Assembly: GCF_041053105.1 (NCBI RefSeq)
Contig: NZ_CP163444.1
Span: forward strand, 8,464,501-8,528,500
Source of the DNA: Streptomyces sp. R44
GTDB taxonomy: Bacteria; Actinomycetota; Actinomycetes; Streptomycetales; Streptomycetaceae
DNA: 64,000 nt
Reading direction: 5' to 3'
Shown: in pieces, positions 7,355 through 14,774 of the stretch
Position numbering within the stretch: position 1 is the stretch's first letter
How the letters are laid out: each line of letters begins with the position of its first letter
Notes under the pieces: generated by a model
Database searches by the model: none
Seen by the model: only the letters and a program-made list of their open reading frames with translations
Told to the model about the DNA's origin: nothing
Program-made: the position numbers and the translations under genes

Positions 7355-8080
7355 ATGGTCCGCACCACCTCCCGCATCACCTCCCGTGCCCGTCGCGGCC
7401 TCCTCGCCGCGGCCGCCACGCTCCTGCTCTCGGGCTGCGCCACCATCGGACCCGGCGGGCCGGCGCCCCCCGGTGTTCCGGCGGGCACCGCGGCCCAGGA
7501 CGAGCTCCTCAGGGCCGCCGAGCACCGCCTCGTGGCGGACTGTCTCGATGCCAGGGGACTCACCCTCGCTGCCCGGCCCCGCGCTCCGGACGAGGACCGC
7601 GCCTTCCAGGCGGCGCTCTTCGGCGCCGGGCCCCACGAGCTCTCCGTCACCCTCGCCACGGGCGCCACCGTCACCGCCCACGAGGACGGCTGCCTCGCCA
7701 CCGCCCGCCAACGGCTCTACGGCGACCAGCGCCGCTGGTTCCGGGCCCAGGTCACCGTCGACAACCTCCGCTCCGAAGCCCAGGCTCGGATGCGCGCCGA
7801 CCCGGCCCACCAGGCGGCGCTCGCCCGCTGGACCCGATGCGCGACCCAGCCCGGTCACCCCCGCTCCGACCGCCCCGCTCCCGCCGTCGCGGCCCGCTGC
7901 GCCCGCGAAACCGGACTCACAGACGTCCGCGCCCGGCTGGAAGCCGCGGAACTGGTCATGGTGCGCACCCTGCGCCGCGACGAACTCACCACCTACCGGC
8001 AGCTGCGCGCCCGCGCACTGCGGCGGGCAGTCGAACTGTCCGCCTCCACCCACCCGCAGAAGGGCTCCACCCACTCGTGA
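7355..8080 (+). CDS. Lipoprotein of unknown function
   Basis: The start ATG at 7355 (MVRTTSRITSRARRG) has GAAGGGGGAG just upstream. The 241-residue protein has a signal peptide with lipobox LLSGC (Cys28), so it should be a lipid-anchored surface protein. The mature part is helical and Arg/Ala-rich, with four further cysteines (CLDARG, DGCLATAR, RCATQP, ARCARE) that could form disulfides. I do not recognise a catalytic motif. Its stop overlaps the start of the secreted inhibitor-like gene (GTGA), which implies coupled translation and perhaps a joint surface function. Confidence 0.8.
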   Translation: MVRTTSRITSRARRGLLAAAATLLLSGCATIGPGGPAPPGVPAGTAAQDELLRAAEHRLVADCLDARGLTLAARPRAPDEDRAFQAALFGAGPHELSVTLATGATVTAHEDGCLATARQRLYGDQRRWFRAQVTVDNLRSEAQARMRADPAHQAALARWTRCATQPGHPRSDRPAPAVAARCARETGLTDVRARLEAAELVMVRTLRRDELTTYRQLRARALRRAVELSASTHPQKGSTHS

Positions 8081-8448
8081 AGCGACTCATCGCCACCTCC
8101 GCCGCTGCCCTCCTCGCCATCACCTCCGGACTCGCCCTCGCCACCACCGCCGGAGCCGCCGAATGCCCCAGCGGCGAGTTCTGCGTCTGGCAGGACGCGA
8201 ACTTCGGCGGTCAGCGCGCCAACTGGAGCGGGGACGACGGCTGGTGGGAGAGCTGGATCTCCGACACCGACTCCTCGTGGGCGAACCACGGCATCTCGGG
8301 ACCAGGGATCAAGGACCACGTCCAGGTCTACGACAGCGCCTGGCAGGGCGGCAGCATGACCATCTGTCTCGCCCCGGGGCAGGAGGTCGGCTACGACGGC
8401 GCCGCCAACGACCGCGGCGACTCCCATATCTGGTCCACCGGCTGCTGA
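8077..8448 (+). CDS. Secreted peptidase inhibitor family I36-like protein
   Basis: The start GTG at 8077 overlaps the previous stop. Residues 1-28 form a signal peptide (MKRLIATSAAALLAITSG through TAGAA). The mature protein of about 95 residues starts ECPSGEFCVWQDANFGG, has four cysteines and ends STGC. This pattern (CPxGxFCxWxxxNFxG, then an aromatic-rich beta fold) is that of Streptomyces I36 inhibitors such as SMPI, which inhibit metalloproteases. It may protect the cell from its own or foreign extracellular proteases. Inhibitory activity cannot be judged from sequence. The translational overlap with a lipoprotein is unusual. Confidence 0.85.
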   Translation: MKRLIATSAAALLAITSGLALATTAGAAECPSGEFCVWQDANFGGQRANWSGDDGWWESWISDTDSSWANHGISGPGIKDHVQVYDSAWQGGSMTICLAPGQEVGYDGAANDRGDSHIWSTGC

Positions 8449-8456
8449 TCCCGGCG

Positions 8457-9224
8457 TCAGTCGCGTGACAGGGCGCCGGCCGGGTGGCGGAGGGCGGAGG
8501 CCAGCATCAGACCGGCGCCACGGACGACGCTCGTGGACGGATCGTTCGCCAGACGGAGCCGGGCACGGAGGAGGTGGGCCAGCCGACCTGTCACATCGAG
8601 GCGCAGGGCGCCGCCGCCGGTCACCAGGACGCCCCGGCGCAGCGCCCCGCGGACCGCGCCGGTGCGGTCCTCCCGCCACAGGTCGCTCACCATGTCGGCG
8701 GTCGTCGCGGCGATCGCGTCCGGCGCGCTCCCCGACTCGGGCAGGTCGTCGAGGCCCACCTCGGCGAGCCGGGCGTCCTCGACGAGCCCGTCCACGACGA
8801 GCGTGACCTCCGTCAGCTGGGCGCCGAGGTCGACCACGAGCAGCGGGCCCCCGCCCGACGGGGCGGCGTAGGCGGCGGCCGCCCGGGCGCTGTCCACGGC
8901 GATGACCCGCACCGGGCCGAGACCGTCCACGAGCCGCTTCGCGGCCGCTCGCTCGTCCGGGGCGGCGAGGACCGGGTGGGTCAGCATCACGACGGTGTCG
9001 TGCCCGCTGTCACCCGGGGCCGAGGCGGCCAGGCGCCGGAGCAGACGGAGCTGGGAGTCGGCATCGGTCACCCGGCCGCGGCGCACCGGACCGCTCGGCA
9101 CGTCCGCGAAGACGCCCGCCCCCGGAGCCCAGGCGCGGGTCCGGGAGCTGCCGATGTCGAGGGCGATCCCGCGCACCGGCCGCCCCGGGCCCCTGCCGTT
9201 CCCTGCTGCTCCGAACGATCCCAT
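8457..9224 (-). CDS. Short actin-like (MreB/Hsp70-fold) ATPase
   Basis: The start is ATG at 9224 (MGSFGAAGNGRG), giving 255 residues against about 340 for MreB. The actin-superfamily signatures are present: phosphate-1 GIALDIGSSRTRAW, phosphate-2 LLVVDLGAQLTEVTLV and adenosine motif VLVTGGGALRLDV. The shorter length suggests loss of subdomains needed for polymerisation. An upstream in-frame ATG at 9308 is possible but the extra residues lack family character. The gene follows the flavohemoprotein gene on the same strand, 170 bases away across a tandem repeat, and converges with the inhibitor gene only eight bases from its stop. A role in cell shape is not established. Confidence 0.75.
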   Translation of the reverse strand: MGSFGAAGNGRGPGRPVRGIALDIGSSRTRAWAPGAGVFADVPSGPVRRGRVTDADSQLRLLRRLAASAPGDSGHDTVVMLTHPVLAAPDERAAAKRLVDGLGPVRVIAVDSARAAAAYAAPSGGGPLLVVDLGAQLTEVTLVVDGLVEDARLAEVGLDDLPESGSAPDAIAATTADMVSDLWREDRTGAVRGALRRGVLVTGGGALRLDVTGRLAHLLRARLRLANDPSTSVVRGAGLMLASALRHPAGALSRD

Positions 9225-9320
9225 CGCTTCCGTCCATTTCCTGCGAACCCGCTGATTGCGAGGTTGATATGGCACCTCACTATGCAATACCCATGGAATT
9301 AACGCCATGGTGCTTGGGGA

Positions 9321-9380
9321 TCGAAGGGGGCTGAAGGGGGTTGAAGGGGGCTGAAGGGAGGTGAAGGGAGCTGAAGGGGG
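9321..9380. repeat. Six in-phase copies of a 10-bp repeat
   Basis: The unit is approximately CTGAAGGGGG with changes at the first base and near the end: TCGAAGGGGG, CTGAAGGGGG, TTGAAGGGGG, CTGAAGGGAG, GTGAAGGGAG, CTGAAGGGGG. The period is exactly 10 with no spacer. It lies between the flavohemoprotein stop (9395) and the actin-like start (9224). It is not translated in any convincing frame. Confidence 0.85.
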
Positions 9381-9394
9381 AGGGTGGCGAGAGG

Positions 9395-10582
9395 TCAGCC
9401 CTCGGCGCCCAGCCACAGGTCGGGGCCGAACACCTCGTAGTGGATGTCGGCCGCGGCGGTGCCCCGGCCGAGGAGGTCGCCGCGCACCGCGCGCAGGAAG
9501 GGCAGCGGACCGCACAGGTACGCGGTGGTGCCCGCCGGCAGGTCGATGAGCGTCACGTCCGCGCGGCCGGGACGGGCGCCGGACGCGGCCGGCTCCTCGT
9601 ACCAGAGGTGCAGTGTGCCCTGCGGGAGGGCGTCCACCAGGCGTCGCAGCTCGCTCGCGTGCGCGTGGGAGTCGGGCGTGCGGTCGGCGTGCACCACGAC
9701 GACCGGCCGGGTCGATCCGGCGGCGGCGAGGTGGTCGAGCATCGCCAGCATCGGGGTGCTGCCGATGCCCGCGGAGGCGAGCAGCAGGGGGCTGTCGCCC
9801 TCGGGCAGGACGAGGTCGCCGAACGGGACCGAGACCTCCACGGTGTCGCCCGTGCGGGCGTGCGCGTGCAGCCAGGAGGAGACCTCGCCCGCCGGGTCGC
9901 CGTCGACCCGCTTCACCGTGATCCGCCACTGCGGGTGCCCGGGAGCGGCGGACAGGCTGTACTGGCGGATCTGCCGGGCGCCGTCGGGCAGCGCGACCCG
10001 GACGCTCACGTACTGGCCCGGCCGGAACGGGGTCGTCGGCGACCCGTCGGCGGGGCGCAGGACGAAGGACACCGTGTCGGCGGTCTCCTCCCGCCGCTCG
10101 GTGATCTCCATGGCCCGCCAGACCTGGCCCTCGGTGACACCGGCCTCCTGGTAGAGACGGGCCTCCACGGCGATGAGCGCGTTCGCCATCAGCCAGTAGA
10201 CCTCGTCCCACGCCTGTGCGACCTCGGGGGTCACCGCCTCGCCGAGGACCTCCACGATCGCGGCGAAGAGGTGCTCGTGCACCGTCTTGTACTGCGCGGA
10301 GGTGACGCCGAGCGAGGCGTGCTTGTGCGCGATCCGGGACAGCATGGCGTCGGGGCGGCTGTCCGGGTTCTCGAGCAGGGCGACCGCGAAGGCGGCTATC
10401 GAGCCGGCGAGGGCCTTCCGCTGCTCGCCGTTGGCCTGGTTGCCCCGGTTGAACAGGTCGCGCAGGAGCTCGGGGTGGGCGGCGAAGAGGCGCCCGTAGA
10501 AGCGCTCGGTGATCTCGTCGAGCGCGCCGCCGACGGCGGGCAGGGTGGCGCGGACGACCGGTACGGCCTGCTCGGACAGCAT
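9395..10582 (-). CDS. hmp: Flavohemoprotein, nitric oxide dioxygenase
   Basis: The start ATG at 10582 (MLSEQAVPVVRATLP) gives 395 residues, the usual Hmp length; a TTG four codons upstream is the alternative. The globin domain (1-140) carries the proximal histidine in IAHKHASLG (His88). The FAD domain has RQYSLS, and the NAD-binding domain has ASAGIGSTPML and YLCGPLPFL. The enzyme oxidises NO to nitrate with O2 and NAD(P)H in the cytoplasm. A palindrome matching an NsrR operator lies 11-35 bases upstream of the start, and nsrR itself lies 100 bases upstream on the same strand, so NO-induced derepression is expected. Confidence 0.96.
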   Translation of the reverse strand: MLSEQAVPVVRATLPAVGGALDEITERFYGRLFAAHPELLRDLFNRGNQANGEQRKALAGSIAAFAVALLENPDSRPDAMLSRIAHKHASLGVTSAQYKTVHEHLFAAIVEVLGEAVTPEVAQAWDEVYWLMANALIAVEARLYQEAGVTEGQVWRAMEITERREETADTVSFVLRPADGSPTTPFRPGQYVSVRVALPDGARQIRQYSLSAAPGHPQWRITVKRVDGDPAGEVSSWLHAHARTGDTVEVSVPFGDLVLPEGDSPLLLASAGIGSTPMLAMLDHLAAAGSTRPVVVVHADRTPDSHAHASELRRLVDALPQGTLHLWYEEPAASGARPGRADVTLIDLPAGTTAYLCGPLPFLRAVRGDLLGRGTAAADIHYEVFGPDLWLGAEG

Positions 10583-10592
10583 GAGAGCTCTC

Positions 10593-10617
10593 AATCTGGT
10601 AGATGATCTACCTATTT
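10593..10617 (-). promoter_or_regulatory. NsrR operator of the flavohemoprotein gene
   Basis: GGTAGAT-G-ATCTACC (10598-10612) is a perfect odd palindrome with AT-rich flanks (AATCT on one side, TATTT on the other). It closely resembles the NsrR sites I recall for Streptomyces hmp and nsrR promoters. Its place, 11-35 bases before the hmp start, would block the promoter. Confidence 0.75.
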
Positions 10618-10682
10618 AAAGGTGTGCGGATGCCCCTCCGTGGCCCATCGGAAGCGTGTGGAGGGGGGAGGAGGGGGCTCGG

Positions 10683-11132
10683 TCAGGGGGTCTGTGTGGG
10701 ACGTGGGCTGAGAGTGAGGAGCAGCGGGCCGGTCGGCGACTCCACGAGCGAGGCCACGGTGAGCGGGTCGAGCGCGCGGTAGAAGGCCTCCTGCGCCTCG
10801 CGCAGTGCTCCGCGCAGCCGGCACGCGGTGCGCAGCGGGCACGGCGGGTCGCCCTCGCAGGCGACGACCTCCTCCTCGCCCTCCAGGGTCCTGGTCAGCC
10901 AGCCCACCGAGGAGCGGCGCCCGAGTTCCGTCAGGGCCAGGCCGCCACCGCGGCCCCGCCGCGCCTCGACCACGCCGAGATGCTGGAGCCGTGTGACCAC
11001 CTTCGCCATGTGCGCGTAGGGCACGTCCATCGACTCCGCCACCTCGCGGGTGGTGACGGACTCCTCCGGTGCGGTGACCGCCAGGCGCATCACGGCACGG
11101 AGCGCCAGGTCGGTGAACTTTGTCAGCCTCAC
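10683..11132 (-). CDS. nsrR: NsrR, Rrf2-family nitric oxide-sensing repressor
   Basis: A 149-residue protein starting at GTG 11132 (MRLTKFTDLALRAVMRLA). It has an Rrf2 winged-helix domain (TTREVAESMDVPYAHMAKVVTRLQ as recognition region). The [4Fe-4S] ligands are in place: Cys92, Cys98 and Cys104 (CEGDPPC, RTAC) plus Asp8, the non-cysteine ligand known from Streptomyces NsrR. NO destroys the cluster and relieves repression of NO-detoxifying genes. The gene is followed by hmp, whose promoter carries the operator. No equally clear palindrome is seen before nsrR, only direct copies of a GATACCG/GATACGG half-site. Confidence 0.95.
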   Translation of the reverse strand: MRLTKFTDLALRAVMRLAVTAPEESVTTREVAESMDVPYAHMAKVVTRLQHLGVVEARRGRGGGLALTELGRRSSVGWLTRTLEGEEEVVACEGDPPCPLRTACRLRGALREAQEAFYRALDPLTVASLVESPTGPLLLTLSPRPTQTP

Positions 11133-11168
11133 GCCATGACCGTATCAAAGCGGTATCTCGTGTACGTA

Positions 11169-11885
11169 TTAAGGGGGTGGCTCTCGACGACGCCTCCGGC
11201 GGTGCCACAGCCACCAGCCGCCCGTGAGCAGGCAGCTGGTCACCAGGACGATCCCGGCCACGGGCCACTGTCCGCCCGCGATCCGGAGGTCCGTGGCGGC
11301 GACCACGAGCAGTCCGCCCACCGGGAGCACCACCGATCCCAGCGCGCGAAGCCCGGCCGTGGCCATGTCCGGGTCGACCCGGACACGGCGCGGCGAGCGC
11401 AGGTCGCGCGAGCCGACGTAGAAGACGGTGGCCCGGTCCATCAGCTGGTTGGTGGCGCGGTTGTACGAGACCGCCATGTACGGCAGCCAGACGAGCGGGG
11501 CCACCAGGCCGATGAGGAACACGCAGGCCACGAGCACCCACTGGCCGAACCGTGCGAGCCGGCCGGGGCCGTCTTCGGAGGGCGTGAGCAGTCCGAGGAG
11601 CCGGGCCATCCGCATCACCAGGTCCCACAGGGCGCCCGTGCGCCCTCGTCCGTCGCGCGCGCGGGGCTCGGCCGCGTAGGAGTCGAGGGCGGCCAGGGCT
11701 GTCACGGTGTCTCCGTACACCCCTTGCAGGACGAGCAGTTCGGCCGCCCGCTCCGGATCCGTGGGATCCCGCCCCTCGCTGGCGGCGAGTTCGAGCACCG
11801 TACGCGCCTGGGAGAGGAGGGCGGCGCAGAACGCGACGGGGATGAAGAGGAGGAACGGGCCGCCGACGAAGGCGCCTTCCGCCAC
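11169..11885 (-). CDS. Membrane protein of unknown function; annotated start probably too short
   Basis: From GTG 11885 the protein has 238 residues and about four membrane segments (FLLFIPVAFCAALL, WVLVACVFLIGLVAPLVWLPYM, SVVLPVGGLLVVAA, VAGIVLVTSCLLTGGWWLW). A basic tail follows. Reading in the same frame upstream of 11885 gives well-formed coding sequence for about 60 more codons (LPEALASFALRHLGPG, LRAAHPEADAAALRSLVLSRGRRR). No ATG, GTG or TTG occurs there before the neighbouring gene. Either a start was lost by a small frameshift (GTG 12082 is one frame away) or an atypical start is used. I do not know the function. Confidence 0.7.
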   Translation of the reverse strand: MAEGAFVGGPFLLFIPVAFCAALLSQARTVLELAASEGRDPTDPERAAELLVLQGVYGDTVTALAALDSYAAEPRARDGRGRTGALWDLVMRMARLLGLLTPSEDGPGRLARFGQWVLVACVFLIGLVAPLVWLPYMAVSYNRATNQLMDRATVFYVGSRDLRSPRRVRVDPDMATAGLRALGSVVLPVGGLLVVAATDLRIAGGQWPVAGIVLVTSCLLTGGWWLWHRRRRRREPPP

Positions 11886-12127
11886 GACCCTCCGGCGGCC
11901 GCGGCTGAGGACGAGGGACCGCAGAGCCGCCGCGTCGGCTTCCGGATGGGCGGCACGGAGGCGTGCGACCGCCGGCCCGGCCCCGGGCCCGAGGTGGCGC
12001 AGGGCGAAGGAGGCGAGCGCCTCCGGGAGCCTCCCGGGTGCCGCCGCGACCTCCCGCAGCAGGGAACCCGAGAGCCCGGCACCGCGCCCGCCTTCCTCCG
12101 GGTTCGCCGCCCGCCGCCTTCTCGGTC

Positions 12128-12526
12128 TCAGGACAGGACCTTGGCCTTGGCCTTCTCGAACTCCTCGGGCGTGATGGCGCCCTTCTCCTTGAGCTCGGCC
12201 AGCCGGGCGAGTTCGTCAGTGGGGCTGGTGCCGCCGCCCTGCGTCCCGGCGGTCTTGCGGATGTAGTCCTGGAACGCCGCCTCGCTCTCCTTGGCCTGCT
12301 TGATGTCCCGCTGGCCCATGCTCCTGCCGCGTGCGATGACGTAGACCAGCACGCCGAGGTACGGGAGCAGGATGCAGAAGATGAGCCAGCCTGCCTTGCC
12401 CCAACCGCTGAGGGAGTGGTCCCGGAAGATGTCGGTGATCACCTTGAACAGCAGGAACAGCCACATGATCCAGAGGAAGAACCACAGCATGGTCCAGAAG
12501 ACGTTGAGGAGGGGGTAGTCGTCCAT
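12128..12526 (-). CDS. Two-helix membrane protein with PLDc_N and SHOCT domains
   Basis: The start ATG at 12526 (MDDYPLLNVFWTML) follows GGAGTGCAGGA. Residues 5-30 (FWTMLWFFLWIMWLFLLFKV) and 48-68 (WLIFCILLPYLGVLVYVIARG) are membrane segments, as in the phospholipase D nuclease N-terminal-like family. A linker leads to a C-terminal SHOCT domain (DELARLAELKEKGAITPEEFEKAKAKVL). SHOCT domains are short and often mediate oligomerisation or contacts. The protein has 132 residues and no catalytic motif. It is divergent from a DUF6325 gene, which is itself followed by another SHOCT protein. Confidence 0.85.
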   Translation of the reverse strand: MDDYPLLNVFWTMLWFFLWIMWLFLLFKVITDIFRDHSLSGWGKAGWLIFCILLPYLGVLVYVIARGRSMGQRDIKQAKESEAAFQDYIRKTAGTQGGGTSPTDELARLAELKEKGAITPEEFEKAKAKVLS

Positions 12527-12686
12527 TCCTGCACTCCGTTCCCGCACAGGCCGGGGAAGGCCTGGCGATGCAGCGAGTTTCGCTCAGCCCTCGCACGCCC
12601 GCATGTCGTAAGCCTGCGCGTGCGGGCCCGGCGCCGCCGTGTTCGGATGGAGGCCGCGAATCGCACGAGAAACGGAACGGAGCACC

Positions 12687-13127
12687 ATGGGCCCGGTGGA
12701 ATGTGTCGTGCTCGCCTTCCCGGGGGAGCGGCTGAAAGTGGCGGCGGTGACGGCGATCGCGGAGCTGCGCAGAGCGGGCCAGGTGCGCCTGATCGACTCG
12801 CTCGTCGTCGTCAAGTCCGTCGCGGGCGAGGTGTCCACCTCCGAACTCGTCGAGTACGAGGAGTACGACGACGCCACCGCCGAGATCGGACCCGAGGCCA
12901 ATCTGCTCGGCCCCGAGGACGCGGCCGAGGCGGCCGAGACGCTCGAACCGGGTTCCTGCGCCCTGATGCTGCTCGTCGAACACGTGTGGGCGACGCGGGC
13001 GGCGGACGCGATCCGCGAGGCCGGCGGCCGGATCGCCGGGGCCGTGCGCGTACCGCCCGAGCTCGTCGAAGAGGCGCGGGTCGCGCATCGCGAGGCTGTG
13101 GCCGCCGCATCGGTCGGAAGGAGCTGA
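12687..13127 (+). CDS. DUF6325-family protein
   Basis: The start ATG at 12687 (MGPVECVVLAFPGERLK) follows ACGGAG. The 146-residue acidic protein has two halves: VVLAFPGERLKVAAVTAIAEL with VRLIDSLVVVKSVAGEV, then ALMLLVEHVWATRAADAIREAGGRIAG. This is typical of DUF6325/DUF1269-like cytosolic proteins of actinobacteria, whose function is unknown. It is followed two bases later by a SHOCT-domain gene, so the pair forms an operon. The pairing of DUF6325 with SHOCT proteins recurs in Streptomyces as far as I recall. Confidence 0.8.
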   Translation: MGPVECVVLAFPGERLKVAAVTAIAELRRAGQVRLIDSLVVVKSVAGEVSTSELVEYEEYDDATAEIGPEANLLGPEDAAEAAETLEPGSCALMLLVEHVWATRAADAIREAGGRIAGAVRVPPELVEEARVAHREAVAAASVGRS

Positions 13128-13129
13128 GC

Positions 13130-13474
13130 ATGTTCCTGCGACGACGCCCCCTCCTGCGGCCGGTCGTCCGGCCCGTCGGCGCGCCCCTGTTGCGCGGCGC
13201 GCTCGTGGGCGGCGCGGCCTATGCGGCGGGGCGCAGCTCCGCCCGCGCCGCGCGCCGCGAGGAGGACCAGGAGCGGGCCATCGCCGACCTGCAGGCCCAG
13301 CAGCAGTCGCCGGCGGTCCCGCCGCCCGCGCCCTCGACTCCCGCGGCGCCGCCCGCCTCCGGCGGCGCGCCGTCGATCACCGACCAGCTGGCACGGCTCG
13401 GCGAGCTCGCCCAGCAGGGTCTGCTCACGCCCGAGGAGTTCGCGGCCGCCAAGGCCAAGCTGCTCGGCGTCTGA
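13130..13474 (+). CDS. SHOCT-domain protein with basic N-terminus
   Basis: 114 residues. The N-terminal 45 are Arg/Pro/Ala-rich with a short hydrophobic stretch (LLRGALVGGAAYAAGRSS). A Pro/Ala linker with QAQQQS follows. The C-terminal SHOCT domain reads ITDQLARLGELAQQGLLTPEEFAAAKAKLLGV. ATG 13130 follows the previous stop by two bases, so translation is probably coupled. The SHOCT domain may allow interaction with the similar domain of the divergently encoded protein at 12128-12526; that is inference. Confidence 0.85.
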   Translation: MFLRRRPLLRPVVRPVGAPLLRGALVGGAAYAAGRSSARAARREEDQERAIADLQAQQQSPAVPPPAPSTPAAPPASGGAPSITDQLARLGELAQQGLLTPEEFAAAKAKLLGV

Positions 13475-13487
13475 AGGCTCCGCCCGG

Positions 13488-13937
13488 TCAGGCGCCGCGC
13501 AGGGCCGCGAGGGCACGGTCCGCGTGGGCGCTCATCCGCAGTTCGCTGCGGACGACCTCCCGGACCCGCTGGTCCTGGCCGATCACGAAGGTGACCCGCT
13601 TCGTCGGGGCGAGCGAGAAGCCGCGCTTCACACCGAACCGTTCCCGTATGGCGCCGTCCGGGTCGGACAGCAGGGGGTAGCCGAGCGAGTGCCGCTCGGC
13701 GAACTCCTGCTGCCGCTCCACCCCGTCGGAGCTGATGCCGACCGGCAGGGCGCCGACGGCACGGAACTCGGCCGCGAGGTCACGGAAGTGGCAGGCCTCG
13801 GCGGTGCAGCCCGGGGTGAGGGCCGCCGGGTAGAAGAAGAGGACGACCGGGCCTTCGGCGAGGAGGCCGGTCAGTGAGCGCGGCGCGCCCGTCTCGTCCG
13901 GAAGGGTGAAGTCCTCGACGAGGTCACCGACATTCAT
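13488..13937 (-). CDS. Peroxiredoxin, Bcp/PrxQ type
   Basis: 149 residues of AhpC/TSA thioredoxin fold. The peroxidatic cysteine is in TPGCTAEACHF (Cys44), with a likely resolving Cys49 four residues later, as in Bcp/PrxQ. VVLFFYPAALTPGC and PVGISSDGVERQQEF are family-typical. It reduces hydrogen or organic peroxides using thioredoxin in the cytoplasm. The gene converges with the SHOCT gene 13 bases from its stop and lies downstream of the PadR gene on the same strand, with an 84-base gap. Confidence 0.92.
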   Translation of the reverse strand: MNVGDLVEDFTLPDETGAPRSLTGLLAEGPVVLFFYPAALTPGCTAEACHFRDLAAEFRAVGALPVGISSDGVERQQEFAERHSLGYPLLSDPDGAIRERFGVKRGFSLAPTKRVTFVIGQDQRVREVVRSELRMSAHADRALAALRGA

Positions 13938-14021
13938 TTCAGGCCGTCCTCGGTCCGTCCGTGTGCGCCGCCGGTGCCTCCGGTGGCCGGCCCGTGACGT
14001 TACCGCACAGTAGGGCCGGCG

Positions 14022-14612
14022 TCACCCCTGGCGTACCGCCTCCGGGGCCGCGCTCCGTGCCGCGGCGCGCCGGTCGAGCACGGCGAGGGCCCGCTCGCCC
14101 CAGCGCAGGTTCTCCTCCTCGAAGAACCGCCCCCGCATCAGCGTGAGGTACGGTCCGACGCGCTCCGCCTCGCCCAGGTACGTCTCCTCGTCCCGGCCGT
14201 CGAGCATCCACTCCCGCAGCCGGTCGTAGCGGGCGAGCTTCGCCCGGGACGCCTCCATCCGCTGCGCCACGAACTCCCGGACGGCCGCGGTGTCGCCCTC
14301 GTCGCAGGCCTGGACCTGCACCATCAGCTCGTCGCGGACGGCGCTCGGGCGGGGCGGGGTGCCCGTGTAGGCGACCAGATCCCGCCGGCCCGGCTCCGTG
14401 AGGCTGAACATCCTCTTGTTGGGGCGCCGTTCCTGCTCCACCACGCGGGCCGTGATCAGACCGGCCTCGGCGAGCCGCTCCAGCTCGCGGTAGAGCTGCT
14501 GCGGAGTGGCGGCCCAGAAGTTGGCGACGGACACGTCGAAGATCTTGGCCAGGTCGTATCCGGAGGCCTCGCCCTCCAGGAGAGCTGCGAGGACGGCGTG
14601 CTTGAGCGACAT
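14022..14612 (-). CDS. PadR-family transcriptional regulator
   Basis: 196 residues. An N-terminal PadR winged helix reads SLKHAVLAALLEGEASGYDLAKIFDVSVANFWAATPQQLYRELERLAEAGLI. The wing and C-terminal effector domain include KRMFSLTEPGRRDL and a helical bundle (residues 100-190). Members repress nearby genes and release DNA on ligand binding. The divergent SRPBCC gene at 14775 is the likely target, and a 9-bp inverted repeat lies between the two starts. Confidence 0.93.
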   Translation of the reverse strand: MSLKHAVLAALLEGEASGYDLAKIFDVSVANFWAATPQQLYRELERLAEAGLITARVVEQERRPNKRMFSLTEPGRRDLVAYTGTPPRPSAVRDELMVQVQACDEGDTAAVREFVAQRMEASRAKLARYDRLREWMLDGRDEETYLGEAERVGPYLTLMRGRFFEEENLRWGERALAVLDRRAAARSAAPEAVRQG

Positions 14613-14631
14613 CCGGACACGCTAGCAGCAC

Positions 14632-14661
14632 GTTGAATAGTTTCCTCCGCACCTATTCAAC
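14632..14661. promoter_or_regulatory. Inverted repeat, probable PadR operator
   Basis: GTTGAATAG (14632-14640) and CTATTCAAC (14653-14661) form a perfect inverted repeat with a 12-base spacer, 20 bases before the padR start and about 110 before the divergent SRPBCC start. AT-rich arms stand out from the GC-rich background. Confidence 0.65.
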
Positions 14662-14774
14662 CGGGTGGCCGCCCGAGGGAGCCGGACGGCGGTCCTTCGC
14701 TGGCAGGTCCGTCCGGCGCCTGCCTAGGCTGGAGAGGGGCAGGCCGCGGGGCAGCAGATCCGAGGGGCAGCGCG

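Noticed and set aside
9321..9380. CRISPR-like array
   Set aside because: The 10-bp repeats are contiguous with no spacers and no cas genes are present.
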